A DNA stretch of 63,822 nt from Tissierella sp. (GTDB lineage: Bacteria; Bacillota; Clostridia; Tissierellales; Tissierellaceae), in the NCBI RefSeq assembly GCF_029266915.1, contig NZ_JARIEF010000051.1, forward strand, positions 1-63,822. The letters run 5' to 3'. Under the pieces are notes generated by a model. The model saw only the letters and a list, made by a program, of their open reading frames with translations. It was not told where the DNA came from and did no database searches. The stretch's first letter is position 1, and each line of letters opens with the position of its first letter. Made by a program: the position numbers and the translations under genes. Shown one piece after another: positions 55,084-63,822 of this stretch.

Positions 55084-57078
55084 TTGAAGAAAAGATTTTT
55101 TAGGGGCATAAGTGTTTATTTACTTATAATAATGCTGCTTTTGTTTGGTGTAAGAGTAATGCAGCAAAATGTAGAAGAAATAACTGCCATGGACGTTACA
55201 GAACTTGTTGATAATTTAGAATCAGATAAAGTAGAGAGCATATCAATCCAAGGAAGTTCAGTTGGGACAACGGTAGATGGAAAATTAAAAGATGGAACAA
55301 AATTTTCAGCTATTATACCAGAGGAATTTAGAAGTGGTTTTTATGAAAATTATTTAAAAGAAAAAGTAGAGACTCAAAAAATAAGAGTTATTGGACAATT
55401 AGAGCCGAGAGATCCTTGGTACTATAATCTTCTAGGACCATTATTAATGATCTTTGCGTTTGGTATATTTTGGTTTGTATTTATGCAGCAGTCACAAGGC
55501 GGTGGCGGAAATAAGGTCATGAGCTTTGGCAAGAGTAAGGCCAAGATGCACAAAGAAGAAGAGGGAGACCTTATAACTTTTGACGAGGTAGCAGGTCTTG
55601 AAGAAGAAAAAGAAGAATTAAAAGAAATAGTAGACTTCCTTCAAGGACCAAAGAAATATGTGGAAATAGGAGCTAGGATACCTAAAGGAGTTCTACTTAT
55701 AGGACCTCCTGGTACTGGTAAGACTTATCTAAGTCGTGCTGTAGCTGGAGAAGCAAAGGTTCCTTTCTTTACAATATCGGGTTCTGATTTTGTGGAGATG
55801 TTTGTAGGAGTTGGAGCAAGTAGAGTTCGTGATTTATTTGAACAAGCTAAAAAGAACTCACCATGTATAATATTTATAGATGAGATTGATGCAGTAGGTA
55901 GAAAAAGAGGAGCAGGAATGGGTGGAGGACATGATGAGAGAGAACAAACTCTAAATCAACTTCTAGTAGAGATGGATGGTTTTGGTAAGAATGAAGGAAT
56001 AATTCTTATGGCAGCAACAAACAGACCGGACATACTTGACCCTGCACTTTTAAGACCAGGTAGATTTGACAGACAAATATATGTAGGACTTCCAGATGTT
56101 CGAGGAAGAGAAGCTATACTTGAAGTACACAGTAAAGATAAACCATTTGATCCAGATGTTGAACTTAGTGTAGTAGCAAGGAGAACTCCAGGCTTTACTC
56201 CGGCAGATCTAGAAAACTTATTAAATGAAGCAGCACTCCTATCAGCTAGGGAAAGTCTTAAAACTATACCTATGCGGTTAGTTGAAGAAGCTTCTATAAA
56301 AGTTCAAGCAGGACCGGAGAAAAAGAGCAAGATTGTAACAGAAAAAGAAAGAAAGCTTACAGCTTATCACGAAGCGGGTCATGCGGTAGTTTCAAGACTT
56401 CTGCCAAATACAGACCCAGTTCATATGATAACTATAATTCCAAGAGGTATGGCGGGCGGATTTACAGCTTATATACCAGAGGACGATGTAAACTATATGA
56501 CTAAGAAACAGATGGAAGATTCTCTTGTTAGCCTTCTAGGGGGCAGAGTGAGTGAAGCCTTAGTACTGGAAGATATAAGTACAGGCGCTCAGAATGATAT
56601 TGAAAGAGCTACTAAAATTGCAAGACAAATGATAACTCACTACGGAATGAATGATAAGCTGGGACCTATGACTTATGGAACTGACGAAAATGAAGTATTT
56701 ATGGGAAAAGACTTTGGAAGAGGTCAAGGTTACTCTGAAGAAGTTGCAGCTATGATTGATAAAGAGATGAGAAAACTTATAGATGCAGCCTACAATAAAG
56801 CAGAAAGACTACTAACTGAAAACATGGATATACTTGAAAGAGTATCTCAGGCACTTCTGGAAAAAGAAACTATAGGGGCTAGAGAATTCGAAGAGCTATT
56901 TTTAGATAGACCTTTAGAAGATGATGAATTTGCCAATCAATATAGTAAAGTGAAAAACTATTACGGAACAGATGAAGTGATAGTAAAAAGTAGAGAATCA
57001 AAAGAAACAGAAGAAGGCTTTAAAGAAGAAGATATTGAAAAAGCTGAAAAAGCTGAAGAAGAAAAAACTGAAGAATAA
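55084..57078 (+). CDS. ftsH: ATP-dependent membrane zinc protease FtsH
   Basis: The 664-residue hexameric protease degrades membrane and regulatory proteins. It has two membrane helices (about 7-24 and 115-136), an AAA domain with Walker A GPPGTGKT (207-214), FIDEIDAVG and the arginine-finger region [10 protein letters not shown]. The zinc peptidase domain has HEAGH (429-433), with the third ligand in [11 protein letters not shown]. The acidic tail after 610 is variable. The start is TTG, after GGGAGG. It follows hpt as in other Firmicutes. Confidence 0.97.
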   Translation: MKKRFFRGISVYLLIIMLLLFGVRVMQQNVEEITAMDVTELVDNLESDKVESISIQGSSVGTTVDGKLKDGTKFSAIIPEEFRSGFYENYLKEKVETQKIRVIGQLEPRDPWYYNLLGPLLMIFAFGIFWFVFMQQSQGGGGNKVMSFGKSKAKMHKEEEGDLITFDEVAGLEEEKEELKEIVDFLQGPKKYVEIGARIPKGVLLIGPPGTGKTYLSRAVAGEAKVPFFTISGSDFVEMFVGVGASRVRDLFEQAKKNSPCIIFIDEIDAVGRKRGAGMGGGHDEREQTLNQLLVEMDGFGKNEGIILMAATNRPDILDPALLRPGRFDRQIYVGLPDVRGREAILEVHSKDKPFDPDVELSVVARRTPGFTPADLENLLNEAALLSARESLKTIPMRLVEEASIKVQAGPEKKSKIVTEKERKLTAYHEAGHAVVSRLLPNTDPVHMITIIPRGMAGGFTAYIPEDDVNYMTKKQMEDSLVSLLGGRVSEALVLEDISTGAQNDIERATKIARQMITHYGMNDKLGPMTYGTDENEVFMGKDFGRGQGYSEEVAAMIDKEMRKLIDAAYNKAERLLTENMDILERVSQALLEKETIGAREFEELFLDRPLEDDEFANQYSKVKNYYGTDEVIVKSRESKETEEGFKEEDIEKAEKAEEEKTEE

Positions 57079-57099
57079 AAATAAGAAGAAAATAAAATG

Positions 57100-57131
57100 A
57101 AAAGGGTAGGAGAAATCCTGCCTTTTTTTAC
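57100..57131 (+). terminator. Intrinsic terminator after ftsH
   Basis: The stem AAAGGGTAGGA / TCCTGCCTTT with loop GAAA is followed by T residues. Confidence 0.85.
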
Positions 57132-57252
57132 ATTAATTGGGTAGTATATAAGCACATGAATCAATGGATATATAGATTATGTATTAATTCGAATTTTGAT
57201 CCTTAGATTAAGTAATGAATACTCGTGGCTTAAGTCATGAGAAGTTGAGAAG

Positions 57253-57334
57253 CTGGTATCTTAAGGGAACTAGACTTTTTTATAAAAAAGAAACAACCAG
57301 TAAAAAATACGACTGGTATCTTAAAAGAACTAGA
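57253..57334 (+). repeat. Two 22-bp direct repeats exactly 60 bp apart upstream of the S component
   Basis: CTGGTATCTTAAGGGAACTA begins at 57253 and CTGGTATCTTAAAAGAACTA at 57313; the 22-bp units differ only at two bases. The second copy ends two bases before the ribosome-binding site of the transporter gene. They could be operator sites or part of a leader RNA that can fold two ways; I recognise no known riboswitch. Confidence 0.7.
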
Positions 57335-57348
57335 GCGGAGGGGTTATA

Positions 57349-58104
57349 TTGAAAAGAGATGCGAGATTTACTACAAAGGATATGGCTATTATAGGAGTGC
57401 TAGGCGCAATATCGGTAATGCTTGGTTTAACACCCCTGGGATTTATTCCCATAGGACCAACTAGAGCTACTATTATGCATATTCCAGTTATAATTGGTTC
57501 CATAACACAAGGTCCTATTGTTGGAGCTATGGTAGGGCTTATATTCGGTCTATTTAGCTGGTTTCAAAATGCTACAAACCCAACTATCATTTCATTTGCA
57601 TTTTTAAATCCGTTAGTATCAGTGCTTCCTAGAGTATTAATAGGTATCACTTCTTACTATACTTATAAAGGCTTTAAAAAGATAGGTTTTAAAACTAGCA
57701 AAAATTTAATATATGCTTTATGGACGAGTATAATTATTTACTTGGTTTATTCTATCTACAAGAGTCTGCAAAGTGGAGATTATAGTTTAGTAATGATAAT
57801 TATAAATATTGTATTGATCATATTAATCCTTGGTATAATGTACATTACCAAGACTAATTTAAAAGACAAATCCTTGGATATTATAATTGCTTCTATAGTA
57901 GGATCACTTACAAATACATTAGGAGTATTATTTATGATTTATATCTTATACGGAGAAAGGTTTGTATTGGCTCTGGGACTTGATAAAACAAATACCAGAC
58001 GAGCTATTATAGGAGTTGGAATAACAAATGGTATTCCAGAAGCCACTATAGCGGTTATAATAGTAACGAGTGTTGTAAAGATACTGACTAAAGGAAAAAA
58101 GTGA
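57349..58104 (+). CDS. ECF transporter S component, probably pantothenate (PanT-like)
   Basis: The 251-residue membrane protein has six or more hydrophobic segments. The stretch [25 protein letters not shown] (split about 24-48) and [19 protein letters not shown] are typical of ECF substrate-binding subunits for vitamins. It needs a shared energising module encoded elsewhere. The pantothenate kinase gene coaX starts 11 bp after its stop, which points to pantothenate as the substrate. The start is TTG, after GGAGGGG. Two direct repeats lie in the leader. Confidence 0.82.
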   Translation: MKRDARFTTKDMAIIGVLGAISVMLGLTPLGFIPIGPTRATIMHIPVIIGSITQGPIVGAMVGLIFGLFSWFQNATNPTIISFAFLNPLVSVLPRVLIGITSYYTYKGFKKIGFKTSKNLIYALWTSIIIYLVYSIYKSLQSGDYSLVMIIINIVLIILILGIMYITKTNLKDKSLDIIIASIVGSLTNTLGVLFMIYILYGERFVLALGLDKTNTRRAIIGVGITNGIPEATIAVIIVTSVVKILTKGKK

Positions 58105-58114
58105 AGGTGATAAT

Positions 58115-58888
58115 ATGTTATTGGTGATAGATGTTGGAAATACAAACATAGTTTTTGGAGTTTACAAAGAAAAAGAATTGCTTTATAACTGGAGAATAAC
58201 AAGTGATAAAGATAGAACATCAGATGAATATGGTCTTTTGTTTGATCAGATCTTTAAGTTTAATGGACTCAAAGTAGAAGATGTTAATCATATAATTATA
58301 TCTTCCGTTGTCCCACCGCTTATGCATACTCTTCCAACTATGAGCAGAAGATATTTTGATATAGACCCGATGGTGGTGGGACCAGGTATAAAAACTGGAA
58401 TTGATATAAAATATGATAATCCCAGAGAAGTTGGAGCTGACAGAATAGTAAATGCCATATCAGGATATGAAAAATATGGCGGACCTCTTATAATAGTAGA
58501 CTCTGGAACGGCTATAACATTTGATGCAGTAGGAAGTGATGGAAGTTATCTGGGAGGAGTTATAACTCCTGGTATAAAGATATCATCAGAAGCCTTATTT
58601 TTAAGGACGGCTAAACTGCCTAAAGTTGAAATAGCAAAGCCAGATAAAGTAATTGGTAAAAATACGGTTAATAGCATACAATCAGGCCTAGTATATGGTT
58701 ATATTGGGATGATAGACTATATTATAGAAAATATGATAAAAGAGATGGACTATAAAGACGGAGATGTAAAAGTAATAGCCACCGGCGGATTTTCAACACT
58801 TATATCCAATGAGAGCAAGTATATAGATATTATAGACAGTATGCTGACATTAGAAGGACTTAGAATTATATATGAAAGAAATAAGTAA
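58115..58888 (+). CDS. coaX: Type III pantothenate kinase
   Basis: The 257-residue enzyme phosphorylates pantothenate, the first step to coenzyme A. The ATP-binding opening is [14 protein letters not shown] (about 4-17). GADRIVNAI (about 109-117) and [12 protein letters not shown] (about 129-140) carry catalytic aspartates, and [11 protein letters not shown] follows. Type III kinases are not inhibited by CoA. The gene is coupled to the PanT-like transporter gene upstream, forming an uptake-and-trap unit. Confidence 0.95.
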   Translation: MLLVIDVGNTNIVFGVYKEKELLYNWRITSDKDRTSDEYGLLFDQIFKFNGLKVEDVNHIIISSVVPPLMHTLPTMSRRYFDIDPMVVGPGIKTGIDIKYDNPREVGADRIVNAISGYEKYGGPLIIVDSGTAITFDAVGSDGSYLGGVITPGIKISSEALFLRTAKLPKVEIAKPDKVIGKNTVNSIQSGLVYGYIGMIDYIIENMIKEMDYKDGDVKVIATGGFSTLISNESKYIDIIDSMLTLEGLRIIYERNK

Positions 58889-58958
58889 GTAAGCAATAAA
58901 TATATAAGTAATAAGCAAGAAATAAGAAGAAAACCTGTTGTGTGTGTGGAGGGTTTAT

Positions 58959-59933
58959 ATGAAGATAAGAAATATAGAAATTGGAAATACGGTACTAGCT
59001 CCCATGGCTGGAGTGACAGATCTTGCCTTTAGACTCATATGTAAAGAGTTGGGGGCAGGACTTACAGTTACTGAGATGGTCAGTGCTAAGGGGCTTTTTT
59101 ACAAAGATAAAGGGACAAAGAGGCTGACGGCTATAGATGAAAGAGAAAGGCCGGTCGCGCTTCAAATCTTTGGATCAGATCCAGATATAATGAGTGAGGT
59201 CATAAAGGGAGACTTAAACTATAGAGATGAAATTGATATTATAGATATAAATATGGGGTGCCCAGCCCCTAAAATCGTTAAAAATGGTGATGGTTCAGCT
59301 CTTATGAAAAATCCCAAACTTGTAGGAGAGATATTGGAAAAATGTGTTAAGGCATCTAAAAAACCCTTAACCTTAAAAATTAGATCTGGCTGGGATAAAG
59401 GTAGCATAAATGCAGTTGAGATATCTAAGATAGCAGAAAACTCAGGAGTTGACTCTATAACAATCCATGGAAGAACTAGAGAGATGTATTATTCAGGTGA
59501 GGCCGATTGGGATATAATCAGAGAAGTAAAGTCGAGAGTGAGTATTCCGGTTATAGGTAATGGAGATATATTTAAGGGTGAAGATGCTATGGATATGATG
59601 AAATATACGGGATGCGATGGAGTTGCCATAGGAAGGGGAGCTATGGGCAATCCATTTTTATTTAGAGAGATAAACAATATAATGGATGGAAATAAGCCTT
59701 TTAAGGCTGAGAAAGATGAAGTTCTAAAAACTATATTGGATCATTTAGATCTATCCTGTAAATTAAAACCAGAAAGAGTTGCTATAAAAGAAATGAGAAA
59801 ACATATAGCTTGGTATCTAAAAGGTCTTAAAAATTCTAATGAAATAAAAAATGCTATAAACACTATGGAAGATAGGATGGAAATAGAGAGAACTATAAAA
59901 AAGTATTTTTTTGAGCTAAGGTCTATGGTATAA
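58959..59933 (+). CDS. dusB: tRNA-dihydrouridine synthase
   Basis: The 324-residue FMN enzyme reduces uridines in the D loop of tRNA. The barrel shows VLAPMAGVTDLAFRLICKE (about 12-30), QIFGSDP, INMGCPAPKIVKNGDGSALM (about 94-113, with the catalytic cysteine in GCPAP), KIRSGW and GDGVAIGRGAMGNP-like CDGVAIGRGAMGNP. I chose ATG 58959, eight bases after GGAGGG; an ATG 21 bp upstream precedes the binding site. The dusB-greA-lysS order is usual for Firmicutes. Confidence 0.95.
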   Translation: MKIRNIEIGNTVLAPMAGVTDLAFRLICKELGAGLTVTEMVSAKGLFYKDKGTKRLTAIDERERPVALQIFGSDPDIMSEVIKGDLNYRDEIDIIDINMGCPAPKIVKNGDGSALMKNPKLVGEILEKCVKASKKPLTLKIRSGWDKGSINAVEISKIAENSGVDSITIHGRTREMYYSGEADWDIIREVKSRVSIPVIGNGDIFKGEDAMDMMKYTGCDGVAIGRGAMGNPFLFREINNIMDGNKPFKAEKDEVLKTILDHLDLSCKLKPERVAIKEMRKHIAWYLKGLKNSNEIKNAINTMEDRMEIERTIKKYFFELRSMV

Positions 59934-60239
59934 ATAGATTCTAAAAAAGTATTAAAGCATTAAGGGCTTTATAAAAACTGTGGTATAATAATAAATAGTG
60001 GAAAAACATATGAGAAGGAGCAAGAAGAATCTTGATGAGATTGAACTTAATATAAAAACAAGAAAGTTATATGCTTTTGCTGTCTTGATAGATATGCCTT
60101 GACATATAGCTCTGGCTTGTTTATAATATTTTGCATATAAGATTAAAGAAAGATTAAAAAGTTTATTTAATGGACATAGAAAGATGGTTTAATATATAGC
60201 TGATCTTAAGTATCCATAATAGAAAGGGAGAGAGAGTTA
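59934..60239. other. Intergenic stretch before greA, holding its promoter
   Basis: This gap carries a consensus promoter (separate entry). A 30-codon frame at 60010-60102 ends inside that promoter and has no good ribosome-binding site, so I do not call it a gene. A further TATAAT-like box occurs near 59981-59986 without a clear -35. Confidence 0.4.
60099..60127 (+). promoter_or_regulatory. Consensus sigma-A promoter of greA-lysS
   Basis: TTGACA (60099-60104), a 17-base spacer and TATAAT (60122-60127) form a perfect consensus promoter about 105 bp before the greA start. Confidence 0.85.
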
Positions 60240-60716
60240 ATGACAGAAAAACATGTCTTTTTAACTGAACAAGGTTTAAATAAATTAGAGGTAGAATTGG
60301 ATGAATTAAAGGCAGTAAGACGTAAAGAGATAGCAGCTAGAATAAAAGTAGCTTTAAGTTTTGGAGATATCAGTGAGAACTCAGAATATGACCAGGCGAA
60401 GAATGAACAAGCTCAATTAGAAGAGAGAATTGCGAAGCTTGAAGGTATGCTAAGTAATGCTAAAATAATAGATGAAGATGAAATAACAACAGATGTAGTT
60501 AGCGTTGGTTCTAAAGTTTTTGTAAAAGACTTAGAATATGATGAAGATATGGAATATATAATAGTAGGTTCAGCTGAAGCAGATCCATTTGAAGGGAAAA
60601 TATCCAATGAGTCACCTCTTGGGAGTTCATTACTAGGTAAGAAGAAAGATGATATAGTAAAAGTTCCGGTTCCAGATGGCATTATTGAATATAAGATTTT
60701 AGATATTACAAGATAA
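60240..60716 (+). CDS. greA: Transcription elongation factor GreA
   Basis: The 158-residue factor rescues backtracked RNA polymerase by stimulating transcript cleavage. The N-terminal coiled coil (about 1-75) includes [19 protein letters not shown] and the tip motif [15 protein letters not shown] with its acidic residues. The C-terminal domain shows [12 protein letters not shown] and [19 protein letters not shown] precedes the ATG. lysS follows at 22 bp in the same transcript. Confidence 0.97.
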   Translation: MTEKHVFLTEQGLNKLEVELDELKAVRRKEIAARIKVALSFGDISENSEYDQAKNEQAQLEERIAKLEGMLSNAKIIDEDEITTDVVSVGSKVFVKDLEYDEDMEYIIVGSAEADPFEGKISNESPLGSSLLGKKKDDIVKVPVPDGIIEYKILDITR

Positions 60717-60738
60717 GAATTAATCAAGGAGGAAAAAG

Positions 60739-62220
60739 ATGTCAGAAGAAACTAAAGACTTAAATGAAATGCTACAGATGAGAAGAGAAAAATTAAATAC
60801 TCTAGTAGAAAAGGGTAAAGATCCATTTTTAGTAGAAAAGTTTGACTATACTCACTATAGCACTGATATACAAGAAAATTTTGACGAAGTTGAAGAAAAA
60901 GAAGTATCTGTTGCCGGAAGAATAATGTCTAGACGTGGTCATGGAAAAGTTAGTTTTATAGACATTCAAGACAGTAAAGGTCGGGTACAAATATTTGCCA
61001 AGTTTAATACTCTGGGTGAGGAAGTATACAATGATTTAGATTTATTAGATTTAGGAGACATTATAGGTGTTACAGGAGAAGTATTTAAAACTAAAATGGG
61101 TGAAATATCTATTAGAGCTAAAGAGATAACGCTTATGAGTAAATCGCTTCAAATACTTCCTGAAAAATTTCATGGTTTAAAAGATCAAGATTTAAGATAT
61201 AGACAAAGATATGTAGATTTAATAGTTAACCCAGAGGTAAAAGAAACATTTAAATTGAGATCTAAGATGTTAAAAGCTGTTAGAGAGTACTTAGATGAAA
61301 GAGACTTTTTAGAAGTTGAAACTCCTATCCTAAGCACTGTAGCAGGCGGTGCAAATGCTAGACCTTTTACAACACACCACAATACACTAGATCTTGATAT
61401 GTATATGAGGATTGCAAATGAATTATACCTAAAAAGACTTATAGTTGGTGGATTTGATAAAGTTTATGAAATGGGAAAAATGTTTAGGAATGAAGGAATG
61501 AGTCCTAAGCACAATCCTGAATTTACAAATATAGAACTCTATCAAGCTTATGTTGATTATGAAGAAATGATGACTTTAACAGAAGAACTTATAGCTTACG
61601 TTGCTCAAAAAACTCTTGGAACAACAAAGATAAACTATCAAGGTGTTGATCTTGACTTAACTCCGCCTTGGAAGAGAATAGATATGAGTGATGCTATAAA
61701 AGAATATGTTGGAGTAGATTTTTCTGAGATAAATACAGATGAAGAAGCAATAAATATTGCTAAAGCAAAGGGAATAGATGTAAAGCCTGGAATGACAAGA
61801 GGACATATAATTGCAGAAATGTTTGAAGAGTTTTGTGAAGATCATATAATTCAACCTACATTTGTTACAGGTCATCCAGTAGAGGTATCTCCTTTAGCTA
61901 AGAGAAACCCACATGACCCTAGAAAAACTAACAGATTTGAAGCCTTTATAAATACTTGGGAAATAGCAAATGCTTTCTCCGAGTTAAATGATCCAATTGA
62001 TCAAAGACAAAGGTTTGAAGATCAAGTTAAGCAAAAAGAATCAGGTGACCATGAAGCTCATCCAATGGACAATGATTTTATAAATGCTATAGAAGTAGGT
62101 TTACCTCCTACTGGAGGACTGGGCATTGGAATTGATAGAATGGTTATAATTCTTACCAATCAACCGAGCATAAGAGATGTATTATTATTTCCTACTATGA
62201 AGCCTATGGAACAACAATAA
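60739..62220 (+). CDS. lysS: Lysyl-tRNA synthetase, class II
   Basis: The 493-residue enzyme charges tRNA-Lys. An OB-fold anticodon domain (about 55-140; [20 protein letters not shown]) precedes the class II core with motif 2 ([22 protein letters not shown], about 254-275) and motif 3 ([15 protein letters not shown], about 453-467). The length is normal. AGGAGG lies seven bases before the ATG. It follows greA in one operon and ends at a terminator. Confidence 0.97.
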   Translation: MSEETKDLNEMLQMRREKLNTLVEKGKDPFLVEKFDYTHYSTDIQENFDEVEEKEVSVAGRIMSRRGHGKVSFIDIQDSKGRVQIFAKFNTLGEEVYNDLDLLDLGDIIGVTGEVFKTKMGEISIRAKEITLMSKSLQILPEKFHGLKDQDLRYRQRYVDLIVNPEVKETFKLRSKMLKAVREYLDERDFLEVETPILSTVAGGANARPFTTHHNTLDLDMYMRIANELYLKRLIVGGFDKVYEMGKMFRNEGMSPKHNPEFTNIELYQAYVDYEEMMTLTEELIAYVAQKTLGTTKINYQGVDLDLTPPWKRIDMSDAIKEYVGVDFSEINTDEEAINIAKAKGIDVKPGMTRGHIIAEMFEEFCEDHIIQPTFVTGHPVEVSPLAKRNPHDPRKTNRFEAFINTWEIANAFSELNDPIDQRQRFEDQVKQKESGDHEAHPMDNDFINAIEVGLPPTGGLGIGIDRMVIILTNQPSIRDVLLFPTMKPMEQQ

Positions 62221-62235
62221 GATAAGTATATAAAC

Positions 62236-62283
62236 TTAAAGCTATAGTGGCTGGATAACTCCTATTACTATAGCTTTTTTATT
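62236..62283 (+). terminator. Intrinsic terminator after lysS
   Basis: The stem AAAGCTATAGT / ACTATAGCTTT with a loop of about 17 bases is followed by six T residues. It lies directly before the glycosyltransferase gene. Confidence 0.8.
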
Positions 62284-62295
62284 GGAGGGATATAT

Positions 62296-63516
62296 ATGAA
62301 AAGAGTCTTACATGTTATAGCTCAATATCCTGGGAAAACAGGAAGCGGCGTTTATCTCAAGTCAATAATGCAACAGTGCAGTGCTAAGGGATATGATCAA
62401 GCTCTAATAGCTGGTGTATCTAAAGAAGATAGCTTAGAATTTAAATATGCTGATGAGTTTTATCCTGTAGTTTTTAATAGTCCATCAATTCCTTTTCCTA
62501 TACTTGGAATGAGTGATAATATGCCTTATAAGAGCATGAAGTATTCTAGTATAAGTGAAGAAATGATGAAGAAATGGGAAATCAAGTTTAAAGAGGTCAC
62601 AAAGAATGCTATAGGAGAATTTAAACCTGATGTTATTATTTCGCACCATCTTTGGCTATCAACTTCCTTTATAGCAGATTTAGCAGATGGTATTAAAACA
62701 ATAGGAATATGTCACGGAACAGATCTTAGACAACTTAGTAAATCGCCTATATATAAAGATAGAGTTATAAGTGGATGCCAAAAGCTGGATAAGGTTTTTG
62801 CTTTAAACGTTGAGCAAAAGAAAAAGATAAGCGATATATATATAATCCCAAAAGATAATATAGTGGTTGTTGGTGGGGGATATAATGAAAAACTATTCTA
62901 TTTCCCAGAAAAAAAGAAGTATAGTGATAATAATAGAGAGATAAAGATAATATATGCTGGGAAATTAAGTTTCTCTAAAGGTCTGATGTCTTTGTTAAAA
63001 GTATTTGATAGTATTAAAACTAAATATAATACTAAGCTTTATTTAGCTGGAACAGGCAGTGGAGAAGAAGAAAGATCGATCAAAGAATATGGACGAGAAA
63101 TTGGAAATAAGGTAATTTTCTTAGGTAACTTAAAACAATCCCAACTTGGGGATCGATTTAGGGCCTCAGATTTATTTGTACTTCCTTCCTTTTATGAAGG
63201 GCTTCCTCTAGTTGTAATAGAATCATTAGCTAGTGGACTAAGAATTGTAACTACAGATATACCAGGACTAAAGTCTTATTTAGGAGAAACTATTAGTAAT
63301 AGTGACTCAATAGAGTATGTGGGTCTTCCACAAATGTTAGATATAGATCAACCTTTAGAAAGTGATCTACCAATTTTTGAAGATGAACTTCAATTAAAAA
63401 TAGAAAAGCAAATCCTTAAGGTATTAGATGCTAAATGCTTGGATTCTAATATTGAAAAAGAAATAGAACTATTATCTTGGAAAGGTGTATTCTCTAGAAT
63501 GGAGAAACACCTGTAA
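62296..63516 (+). CDS. Glycosyltransferase, GT4-like
   Basis: The 406-residue protein has the two-domain GT-B layout. The N-terminal domain begins RVLHVIAQYPGKTGSGVYL, and the C-terminal domain carries IIYAGKLSFSKGL (about 219-231), FLGNLKQSQL and the nucleotide-sugar motif EGLPLVVIESLASG (about 302-315, E-x7-E type). It has no membrane helix. Donor and acceptor are unknown; a surface polysaccharide or glycolipid is likely. GGAGGG precedes the ATG. It lies between lysS and the probable rRNA promoters with no sugar-pathway neighbours, so it may be an insertion in an otherwise conserved area. Confidence 0.85.
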   Translation: MKRVLHVIAQYPGKTGSGVYLKSIMQQCSAKGYDQALIAGVSKEDSLEFKYADEFYPVVFNSPSIPFPILGMSDNMPYKSMKYSSISEEMMKKWEIKFKEVTKNAIGEFKPDVIISHHLWLSTSFIADLADGIKTIGICHGTDLRQLSKSPIYKDRVISGCQKLDKVFALNVEQKKKISDIYIIPKDNIVVVGGGYNEKLFYFPEKKKYSDNNREIKIIYAGKLSFSKGLMSLLKVFDSIKTKYNTKLYLAGTGSGEEERSIKEYGREIGNKVIFLGNLKQSQLGDRFRASDLFVLPSFYEGLPLVVIESLASGLRIVTTDIPGLKSYLGETISNSDSIEYVGLPQMLDIDQPLESDLPIFEDELQLKIEKQILKVLDAKCLDSNIEKEIELLSWKGVFSRMEKHL

Positions 63517-63570
63517 TGGAGCCGATAAGAATAGATTTATAAATAATATTAATGTTATTTATAAAAAGCA

Positions 63571-63600
63571 TTGACAAGATATAGAAATTCATGATAGGAT
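63571..63600 (+). promoter_or_regulatory. Tandem promoter 1 (TTGACA / TAGGAT)
   Basis: TTGACA (63571-63576), an 18-base spacer and TAGGAT (63595-63600). It is the first and weakest of three consecutive promoter-like sites. Confidence 0.5.
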
Positions 63601-63656
63601 GATATTTCACTCACAGAGAGTGTAAAAGAAACAAAAAAAGAATTTTAAAAAAACTA

Positions 63657-63685
63657 TTGACATTTCTTTTAAAAGAGTGTAAGAT
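63657..63685 (+). promoter_or_regulatory. Tandem promoter 2 (TTGACA / TAAGAT)
   Basis: TTGACA (63657-63662), a 17-base spacer and TAAGAT (63680-63685), followed by a GC-richer start region with GTCGGCTAAGGAGCGCGACG, unlike the surrounding AT-rich DNA. Confidence 0.7.
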
Positions 63686-63753
63686 AGTAAGAGTCGGCTA
63701 AGGAGCGCGACGATAAATGTTAAAACTTCTTTAAAAAATCTTTTAAATAAGTG

Positions 63754-63783
63754 TTGACAAAGCTTCCGAAAAGATGTTATACT
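63754..63783 (+). promoter_or_regulatory. Tandem promoter 3 (TTGACA / TATACT), probable rRNA operon leader
   Basis: TTGACA (63754-63759), an 18-base spacer and TATACT (63778-63783), then a GC-richer leader (TCGAGAGATCGGCGCTGAAC). Three strong sites in a row after lysS are typical of a ribosomal RNA operon; the 16S gene should begin just past the window. Confidence 0.75.
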
Positions 63784-63822
63784 AAACAAGTCGAATCGAG
63801 AGATCGGCGCTGAACATTTGAT

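Noticed and set aside
57140-57348. Leader of the ECF S-component gene considered as a tetrahydrofolate or other vitamin riboswitch
   Set aside because: No matching conserved core was found; only the direct repeats are notable, and coaX downstream points to pantothenate.
60010-60102. 30-codon ORF between dusB and greA
   Set aside because: It has no good ribosome-binding site, ends within a consensus promoter, and resembles no family I know.
1-63822. Search for CRISPR arrays, insertion sequences, prophage genes and tRNA genes
   Set aside because: I saw no regularly spaced repeats, transposase or phage motifs, and no tRNA with a recognisable T loop and acceptor end.

Overview
The window is about 64 kb of AT-rich, densely coded DNA from a low-GC, anaerobic, Gram-positive bacterium of the Clostridia. 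Supporting signs are the gene order spoVG-glmU-prs-pth-mfd-prsA-mazG-hup-rqcP-divIC-S1-tilS-hpt-ftsH, strong AGGAGG ribosome-binding sites, many TTG/GTG starts, a T-box leader on tyrS, a neelaredoxin-type superoxide reductase, ferredoxin-like and hemerythrin domains, and a UGA-encoded selenocysteine. In the conserved block the sporulation genes that normally sit there (spoVT, yabP/yabQ, spoIIE) are missing. I infer a lineage that has lost, or never had, endospore formation, perhaps near the Tissierellia, but the species cannot be named from this sequence.

Region 1 (1-23 kb) is mainly signalling and accessory genes. There are three diguanylate cyclases (Cache-GGDEF, PilJ-PAS-GGDEF-hemerythrin, PAS-GGDEF), one EAL phosphodiesterase and one HD-GYP protein, so c-di-GMP turnover dominates. 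This region also holds an ECF sigma/anti-sigma pair with its own ECF-type promoter, a decayed ABC-transporter ATPase, a Crp/Fnr regulator, and a GlnK/GlnL-type two-component system next to an AGCS (Na+/alanine or glutamine) symporter. Further genes encode an aldo/keto reductase with ferredoxin motifs, a lone molbindin, a metal-dependent cyclase-family hydrolase, a selenocysteine glutaredoxin (17077-17307, read through an in-frame TGA), an amidohydrolase, a cupin, a DUF445 protein, and a 39-residue signal-like peptide just upstream of the HD-GYP gene.

Region 2 (23-41 kb) is metabolic. A D-aspartate-ligase-like ATP-grasp protein, a MurE-type ligase with DNPD in place of the DAP-type DNPR, ApbE and an Asp/Glu racemase suggest an L-Lys- or Orn-type peptidoglycan with a D-Asp bridge. 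They are followed by a PgpA-like protein, arginase, a DJ-1/PfpI protein, RNase H, dCMP deaminase, a patatin, a CoA-type Nudix hydrolase, tyrS with its T-box, superoxide reductase, a THUMP rRNA methyltransferase, cobalamin adenosyltransferase, a PP2C phosphatase, pgi and murC.

Region 3 (41-63.8 kb) is the conserved core: spoVG through ftsH, then a PanT-like ECF S component with coaX, then dusB, greA, lysS and a family-4-like glycosyltransferase. The window ends in three tandem sigma-A-type promoters, most likely the leader of an rRNA operon lying just beyond the right edge. No CRISPR array, insertion sequence, prophage, tRNA or rRNA gene was seen inside the window.
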